Made by a program: the position numbers and the translations under genes. Positions 57,745 through 64,000 of a stretch of DNA of 64,000 nucleotides are shown piece after piece. Source of the DNA: Piscicola geometra (lineage: Eukaryota > Annelida > Clitellata > Hirudinida > Piscicolidae). The DNA is taken from assembly GCA_943735955.1 (NCBI GenBank), contig OX030957.1, positions 2,148,709 through 2,212,708 on the forward strand, given 5' to 3'. Each line of letters opens with the position of its first letter. The stretch's first letter is position 1. The notes beneath the pieces are model-generated. The model was not told the DNA's origin. It saw nothing but the letters and a program-made list of their open reading frames with translations, and did not search any database.

Positions 57745-60039
57745 ATTGTGTGTCGTTGTGTGTGCTGCTGCTCGTGTGTTTCAGTGTGTGTCTCGATGCT
57801 AGTTGTGGATAGAGTCTGGAAAAATTGCGTGATGGTGAAGAATGTATTGATGGTAGATGCTGAGTTGTTGGTGACGGATGGCTTGTTGGATAGCTTGGTG
57901 ATAGAGGTCTTAATGACTGACTGCATGCTTTCCTGGCGTTTAATGATCATGCTCTGAGGCGTTACCTTCCTTTAGTTGGCTTTTCATTTCGATAGTTAAA
58001 TTTCATAAATTCTGAATCCTTGTTCATTCAATTGCTTACTTGACACTTTTGCACCTCTTCAAGGATTGCTGGCAAATTGTCTTATATCATTAATCATTAT
58101 TCATTCAATCAATCATTCCATTTATGGGCTAATTGTTCAATTCTTTTTCCAAACTATTTAATCAATTCTAAATTAATTTATTGAATGATTACTTTAAAGA
58201 TTATTTTCTGTATGATATTACTGAAGCAATGAGAGTTAAGGGCAAACCTACCACCATAGTGGCAATTCATGGCCCTCTGTTTGGAATCTTCTAAATTAAT
58301 TTTAATTGTGAAATATTATAGACACATTTTAATCAAGTTATGATATTTTGGTTTCAATATATGTTGACAAAAGTTTTAATCGATTGAAGCATCTTTTTAA
58401 TTTCATACTAAACTTTCACTCATTCAAAAATATTTCATGTTTACTGATGATGATGAGGATGATGTTAATAATTCTAATATTATATACTCTCGATATTACT
58501 AAATTAATATGTATCACCTATTTTATAAATAAGAATTTTATATTGTCTCACATTTCACACTGATATGACGCTAGCAACTTTAATTGACCATCATTTTGAT
58601 GGCATAACTAGATACAAATATTAATTTTATTACCTTAACTTCCCCTGAAGACAATAAGTCCCTGAATGTGCGCGCGTGTGCGTGTTCGTTTGTTTGCTTA
58701 TTTTACACTCTGTTAGTTAATTTTCAATTCCATTCGAGAGGTCCAATTGAGTTGTGCGCGATTGTTGCGAATGCGTAGATGAAGGATTGCTTAGAGCTTT
58801 GTTTCTTCTGATTCACGCCTCTTCCGGCAGCTGCGTTAGAATCGTGTTTCGTGATCATTCAGCCCCTTCAATAGCCTTCTTCCCCCCTCTCGTTCCCATC
58901 ACGATGTTCCATTCGCCATCTTTTTCAGCTTGTCACTCCAAGATTTAGTCGTCTGCAAAAGTTAAAGGTCTGGGTGCATCTATGCGTCTCAATCGTCTGT
59001 AATTAATTATTTATTTAATTATTATCATTAAATAAATACTAATAAGTACATCTTAAGGCTCTATTCTATAATCCATGCAAACAGCCCTTAATTGCAGAAT
59101 ATTATTTTTATATTGTATAATTCAAATCAATGAAGTTTATAAAATAGATTTTAAGATAATATTGAGAATCCATAAGCATTTTTATTTGACATTTACTCTC
59201 ATATTTCAATATACAACAATTGGCCAGTTTCTTCTTTAATTTAATCCTCCCCTTTAGAGACCGCCACAGTAAATTATTATTCTCTGTTCTCCTCCATTTC
59301 TGCATCTTCTTCTACTGCCCCTTTTCCTCATATCTCAACACTCCAACCTCTTGATCTTGCTCTTTTACTCCTTCCTGGTGGCTCCATCTTCAACATTCTC
59401 CTCCCTCTATGGTTTGTCTCCCTTCTTTGCACCTGTATTCTCACCTTCTCACCAAAGCGTCTTACCTGCGCTGGCCAGATTCAATCGTTTAAATATCCAG
59501 GTTTTTATATGCTGAGTTGCTTTTTAATGAATTGTATTAACCATGATTTGCCATAATAAATCAATCCAATTAATATTTTACTTGCAGATATTTATTTAAT
59601 AGCTTATTAATAAATAATACACCATTTAAGCAAGTGAACTGTTCCTTTAATAATTAAAAAGTAGCTTTACTATTCTTTCTTGAAATATTTAAAACAAATA
59701 TGAGAAACGAAACCACTTGTTCAATGTGGCGATCCCTCATCACAGCTGTCAAAAGTAAAAGAACAAGTTCATAAAAGTAGGTTTAATATTTTTTTTAATA
59801 ATATTTTTTATGAAACATTTTTTTCTTTTTAATTAATTGCTAGGCTATAAATCTTATAGTATAGGATCTTTTGTTAAAAATTAAATAAAACTCTGTGCAA
59901 AGTGTTTCTATAGAAACCAAATTTAAAAGTATAGGGTTTAAAGTTTAAACTTTAAATCTAACCGCTTTCATTCAAACAGCTATAATTAACCATATAACTA
60001 TTCATATTGATTAAAAAGTTATATTTATAAAAAGAAAAG
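57745..60039. other. dlg 3' flank and upstream region of bestrophin
   Basis: The first few hundred bases are probably dlg 3' UTR. The rest is AT-rich with a somewhat GC-richer patch at 58.66-58.95 kb. No coding exon, RNA gene or transposon was recognised. Confidence 0.5.
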
Positions 60040-63000
60040 ATGGGTACAGGCTACGCTGAAGACCTCCACACTGCCACCATGAAGGGAATGATTATGGCCA
60101 TTCTGCGGTATTTTATTTATTTTGTGAAATATTGGTCATTTGAACGCAGAAAATTTGTAAATATAAAACAACATTCCATTTCCTTCGAAATATAAAGTCT
60201 CAATCCTTTCACAATTCATCGATTGCAGGTGGAAGGGGAGTGTCTACAAGTTGATTTGGAAAGAGTTTCTGCTTTACCTGATGGCCTTCTACACCTTCCA
60301 AGCTCTCTACTTTGTTTTGCCTTTGGACTGGAAACAGTAATTAACATTAAAATCGATTTCATCTATTTAAATTTAAATTCCTAGGTTAAAATGTATTTAA
60401 AAGTATATTGTGTATAATTGGCAATCAAATTTCTAAGCAATTCTATCTTAACAAGATCATTTTTATCAATGCGAAGTAAGCATTATACAAGATTCAAAGC
60501 ATTTAATTTGACGCAGTTACTATTTGTTCGTGGTGGAGTACTGCCAGAGATTTGGCAGCAGTCTGCCTGTCACCCTCTTCCTGGGCTTCTATGTCAGCAC
60601 TGTAAGCAGCATTCCACTATTACTCTTTTTGTGTAGCACCCTGTCGCACATCGCTGCATTCTTTTATCATTGATCTTGTTACTATTTCATTATTAAGGGG
60701 TTTTTATTTAATTTTAATTTCATTTCCATCTCTTACCCAGGTGACGAGCAGGTGCTTCGACCAGTGGTGCATGCTGCCATGGATCACTGGCATCGCCCTG
60801 CCCTTCGGCTCTGTCATCCAAGGGAGGGTGAGTCTCATAATATATTTGTATCCATAAGTATCACAAGTTCTCACTGCTAATCAACCCTGAAACTTCGCTA
60901 CTACTACTACCTTTTCCATCTAAACCCCCTCCCCATTTTCACCCATTGCCCCAGGACACGAAGAGTCGCAAGTACCGACGCACGGTCGCCCGCTACCTCA
61001 ACCTGGCCTACGTCATCGTCATGACCGCCATCTCACACCCCGCCAAGAAGAGGTTTCCCACCTTCGGGCACATGAAGACCAGTGGTGGGCGATTTCGATG
61101 AAAATCTTATTCTTCTTTTTCTATATTTCCTGCTAACATTTTATTGAGTGACTTCTCTTTCTACCGTACGCACAACCACCCACACAACAACACACACACC
61201 AACACGCATCAACACGCATAATCACCCACACATCAACACACACACCAACACGCAAAACTGCACCAAATGCACAACCACACGCACAACTACATCCACACGC
61301 ACAGCACACACACATCCACACCCTCAACACACAGACACATCCACACGCACATCCACACGCACAACCACACATATCAAGGTCTCTTGACCGGAAACGAAGA
61401 AGAGTTGCTATCCTCTCTCAACACGGTCCATTCCTGCTATTGATATCACCAGCATTATTATCATCATCATTGAGTTTCATACTTCTTTTGAGGATACTCT
61501 TGATTGCCGACCACGTGACAGACTGTGGTTGCTTGCCTTGGCTTGCGGTGAGTGCGGCTTTGTCTGCCGCCTCGTTACCTTGGACAACAGTGTGTCCAGG
61601 AATCAACTGTACTGCCCTGTACTAGACTGTACTATACTGTACTATAATGTACTATATGTACTATAAGATACTATAGTGTACTGTAACAACATAACATAAA
61701 ATATACTATATTATAAATAGTAATATACTATATATATATACACTATACTATATAATATACTAAAGTCTATACAGTATAGACTTTACTGTACTTTTTTTTT
61801 GTTTTTTTTGGTCTATATCGTTCACAACCTGACAGACGCATGCCATGTTACAATGGTTCTGAGAACCATGGTTTTTATGCGCCAGAGACGCCACTCCACA
61901 CGACGTACACATCTTTCAGTGCATACGTCGCAAACACCGCATCATATACACTAGGTGTATGATAGTCCAAGGTTGCTTGCCAAGGAGTCCTCCATCTAAG
62001 CCATCCCCACTCGCCAATGTACTGACACATTGCTGCTTCGACTGCCTCTCAAGCGATCCTCCTTTGCTGTTGTTGAGCTGCCGATTGTCGAATCTTGCTG
62101 AGTTTCTTGGGCTTTCAACGCTTCCTTGTTGTTTTTGTTTTTAATATTATTATTAAATGATAATATTATATTTAAAATAAACTGAAATGAAAAAAATAAA
62201 GACTTTTTATCATCATAATAGGTTTACCTCAAGTACTTTATGCCCATCCATTGGATCAACAACGTTTGCGTCAAGGTGTGTGTGTGTGTGTGTGTGTATT
62301 TGTTTGCTTGCTTGTGTATGCGTGTGTTTGTTTGCTTGTGTATGCGTGTGTTTGTGTCAAAGTGTGTGTTTGTGTCAAAGTGTGTGTTTGTGTCAAAGTG
62401 TGTGTTTGTGTCAAAGTGTGTGTTTGTGTGCTTGTTCATTAATGACACTATTTTTATCGATGTTGTTATTATTTTATTGTTGACATAACGTTTCAATCAT
62501 TTTTATGCTCAACGATTTTTAATTAACGTAATAAAAGCAAAAGTTAATCTTTTGAATCATTTTCATTAAAATAATTAAATTTTGATCGAATTTTTTTTAA
62601 ATACTAAAAATTAAAAAATGCGTTTTAAGCTGTGAATAAAGAGACGCCAATCGGTTGGAAAATATTTTGAAGACCCACTAATAAAATGGTTTTCTTGAGA
62701 AAAGAAGGGCAAAAGTGACACATTTTCATAGTTTCTTTTTTCCGTTCATTTTTTCAATGTTCTTTTTTACTACTATTTAATTACTTGAAATTGTAAAAAA
62801 TATTACACCAATTGGTAGTTTTATGTAAAATAATAGTTGTTAACAAATATCAAAATTTAAAAATTTTTATTTAAGAGCAGACGACACTAAAACCATATTG
62901 TTCCTACCATTTTGGCGAGCGGGTTGGCTTAGATGGTGAAATCGCTGGACCTGGAACTTGAAGGTTGCCAGTTCGAATCCCTGTTCAGCCAACCGTGAGC

Positions 63001-63807
63001 TATCATATACCTTATGTATATGATGCGGTGTTTCACGACTTATGTCGTGTGAGTGGTGCCTCAGTTGCATGCCTTGGCGCATTATAAATAGTCATTATTA
63101 TTCATTATTTCAAAAAAATCATTTTTTCTCAATAAACCGAAGGTAAAAATTTATTTTAACACATTTTTTAACAACATTTTTTCAATTTCAATAACTTAAA
63201 TGAATTTAAAATTTAAAAAAGTCTACATTTAAAATTGAAAAAACTGCCATTCTATCATTTGAGATGCACTGTAGCTATATTTGAATTGCAGAATTAATGT
63301 AGGAAATCAGTTGTCTTCTATAAGCCCTACATTTTTAGATAAGTTGCATTCTATTATTACTCCATATTTTGCGATATTTAATAACACTGCGCAACATAAA
63401 TATTGTTATTTGTTGTATTAAACTTGAAAGATAGTTTTTAAAGTTTATATTTAATTTATAAGATACATTTTCAGGCTAGAAAAGAGAACGTCATAAAGAG
63501 CGACAATGAACTCGCCTACGTCATTTCTGTAAGAGATGATGACGATAATGATGCTGCTGATGATGATGATAAATTTGAAATATTTTATTTGGAATACAAA
63601 ATTAAAACTATCTACTACTGGAAATACGTAGAGCAAAAAAAGCTACAGCAGAAGCCGTAATAATAAAAAGTGTACAACGAAGTCACAATGAACATAGCTC
63701 TCCAAACAACAAACACCCTCCCCTTCCAGAAAGCGAACAACTTCTACAACGACCTGCTGAACCTCACTCTCTACGACTACGTCCAAGTGCCTCTCGTCTA
63801 CACGCAG
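60040..63807 (+). CDS. bestrophin chloride channel, 5' part (9 exons seen)
   Basis: Exons: 60040-60107, 60229-60336, 60517-60601, 60741-60827, 60955-61084, 61379-61425, 62222-62275, 63475-63528, 63730-63807; all in phase, first 237 residues, then off the right edge. Bestrophins are pentameric calcium-activated anion channels of the plasma membrane. RWKGSVYKLIWKEFLLY and the following helix match the N-terminal region. VTLFLGFYVST and DQWCMLPWITGI match TM2. AKKRFPTF carries the RFP motif that named the family, and DYVQVPLVYTQ is the conserved block before the next helices. Exon 6 is followed at once by LINE-derived sequence and may use a donor created there. Which bestrophin paralogue it is cannot be told. 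Confidence 0.9.
61160..61375. repeat. CACACGCACAACCA-type array before a bestrophin acceptor
   Basis: Degenerate C/A-rich repeats (ACACACACC, ACGCACAACC, ACATCCACACGC) fill the intron to ATATCAAG, the acceptor of exon 6. Confidence 0.85.
61415..61612 (-). mobile_element. LINE fragment: RNase H end of a non-LTR retrotransposon
   Basis: The minus strand reads AVQLIPGHTVVQGNEAADKA and continues 40 residues. The IPGHTxxxGNExADKAA motif is the C-terminal part of RNase H domains in Jockey/I-like LINEs. No upstream domain is in frame. It lies antisense in a bestrophin intron and starts at or within a few bases of exon 6. Confidence 0.8.
61613..61795. repeat. TACTGTACTATA low-complexity run
   Basis: Imperfect, partly palindromic TACTATA/TACTGTA repeats between the RNase H fragment and a SINE-like segment. 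Confidence 0.75.
61870..62025 (-). mobile_element. damaged SINE copy, antisense to bestrophin
   Basis: On the minus strand, GGATGGCTTAGATGG and then CTATCATACACCTAGTGTAT, ATGATGCGGTGTTT and GTCGTGTGGAGTGG follow the same order as in the intact SINE at 62.9-63.1 kb. The B-box part is missing. Confidence 0.6.
62276..62440. repeat. (GT)n and GTGTTTGTGTCAAAGT array after a bestrophin donor
   Basis: The donor AAG|GTGTGTGTG of exon 7 leads into a GT run and then five copies of a 16-bp unit. That unit contains TCAAAGTGTGTG, resembling the exon end TCAAGGTGTGTG itself. Confidence 0.88.
62914..63100 (+). mobile_element. tRNA-derived SINE
   Basis: The head at 62922-62994 has a 7-bp acceptor stem (GGTTGGC/GCCAACC), an A box (TGGCTTAGATGG) and a B box (GTTCGAATCC), so it derives from a tRNA. 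A body of about 90 bp (ATGATGCGGTGTTTCACGAC) ends in GCGCATTATAAATAG and an ATT-rich tail. The other stems are imperfect, so a working tRNA is unlikely. It lies in a bestrophin intron, sense orientation. Confidence 0.78.
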
Positions 63808-64000
63808 GTACACTACTCAACTACATGATGATGATCATGATCATGAGGATCATGATGATGATGATCATGATGATGGTGCTAAATAAATCTTTCTCCAACT
63901 CTCTCACACACTAACTACACTACCATTATCATCATCATCACCAAAACCATTATCATCATCATCATCCCTACCACCATCATCACTACCATCACCATCATCA
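63808..64000. repeat. ATGATCATGATG and ATCATC repeats in the bestrophin intron at the right edge
   Basis: After the exon 9 donor come GAT/GATCAT repeats with self-complementary ATGATCAT units, and then CAT/ACC trinucleotides to the end of the window. Confidence 0.8.

Noticed and set aside
61418..61606. Host RNase H gene
   Set aside because: The motif IPGHTVVQGNEAADKAA is that of LINE-encoded RNase H. The frame is a fragment, antisense in an intron, with no catalytic upstream half.
62922..62994. Functional tRNA gene
   Set aside because: The acceptor stem and the A and B boxes are good, but the anticodon and T stems are poor. The sequence continues into a SINE body, and a second copy lies nearby.

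Overview
This is animal nuclear DNA. It is AT-rich, its genes are split by short introns with GT-AG ends, and it holds metazoan-only gene families (a Discs-large MAGUK, a bestrophin, a TipE/KCNMB-type channel subunit, C-type lectins, a PAN-type domain). The gene set, the very heavy load of simple repeats and the LINE/SINE/MITE fragments fit a lophotrochozoan such as an annelid (leech-like) or mollusc. Species cannot be fixed from the sequence, and that placement is inference. All gene models were built by reading exons, splice sites and intron phase by eye; every multi-exon model keeps one open frame across all its junctions.

Layout, left to right. The left edge may carry the end of an unknown gene. 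4324-11545 (+): eight-exon TipE/KCNMB-like ion-channel auxiliary subunit. 14933-21904 (-): eighteen-exon leishmanolysin-like metalloprotease (LMLN/invadolysin) with HExxH, third His and Met-turn all present. 22376-22490: LINE fragment. 23670-24920 (-): intronless type II membrane protein that looks like a Golgi glycosyltransferase. 25331-35030 (-): probable six-exon receptor with C-type-lectin-like and PAN-like modules and one membrane span. A complete three-exon secreted C-type lectin (30821-31543, +) sits inside its largest intron. 35215-36214 (+): NDUFB8 (complex I). 36696-38452 (-): uridine-cytidine kinase. 38880-39634 (-): SPCS2 (signal peptidase complex). 40217-57744 (+): a complete discs-large gene with L27, PDZ1-3, SH3, HOOK and GUK. 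60040-63807 and beyond the right edge (+): bestrophin, 5' two thirds only.

The genes do not form a pathway; they are ordinary metazoan neighbours. Two contrasts stand out. The block 34.2-40.2 kb is compact, with housekeeping genes less than 600 bp apart and two divergent promoter regions. LMLN, dlg, bestrophin and the channel-subunit gene instead have introns filled with micro- and minisatellites. These repeats often touch the splice sites and keep a strand polarity relative to the gene: G/T-rich after donors, C/A- or C/T-rich before acceptors. In two cases the repeat unit itself carries a CAG acceptor in the reading frame of the next exon.

Most very long open frames in the window (for example across 41.6-43.8 kb and 51.8-54.2 kb) are repeat translations inside dlg introns, not genes. 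The transposable elements seen are an approximately 2.6 kb inverted-repeat element built of CCCATATGGG-type motifs, a 700-bp MITE with a perfect 8-bp target duplication, LINE fragments (RNase H and RT C-terminus) and a tRNA-derived SINE with a second, damaged copy.
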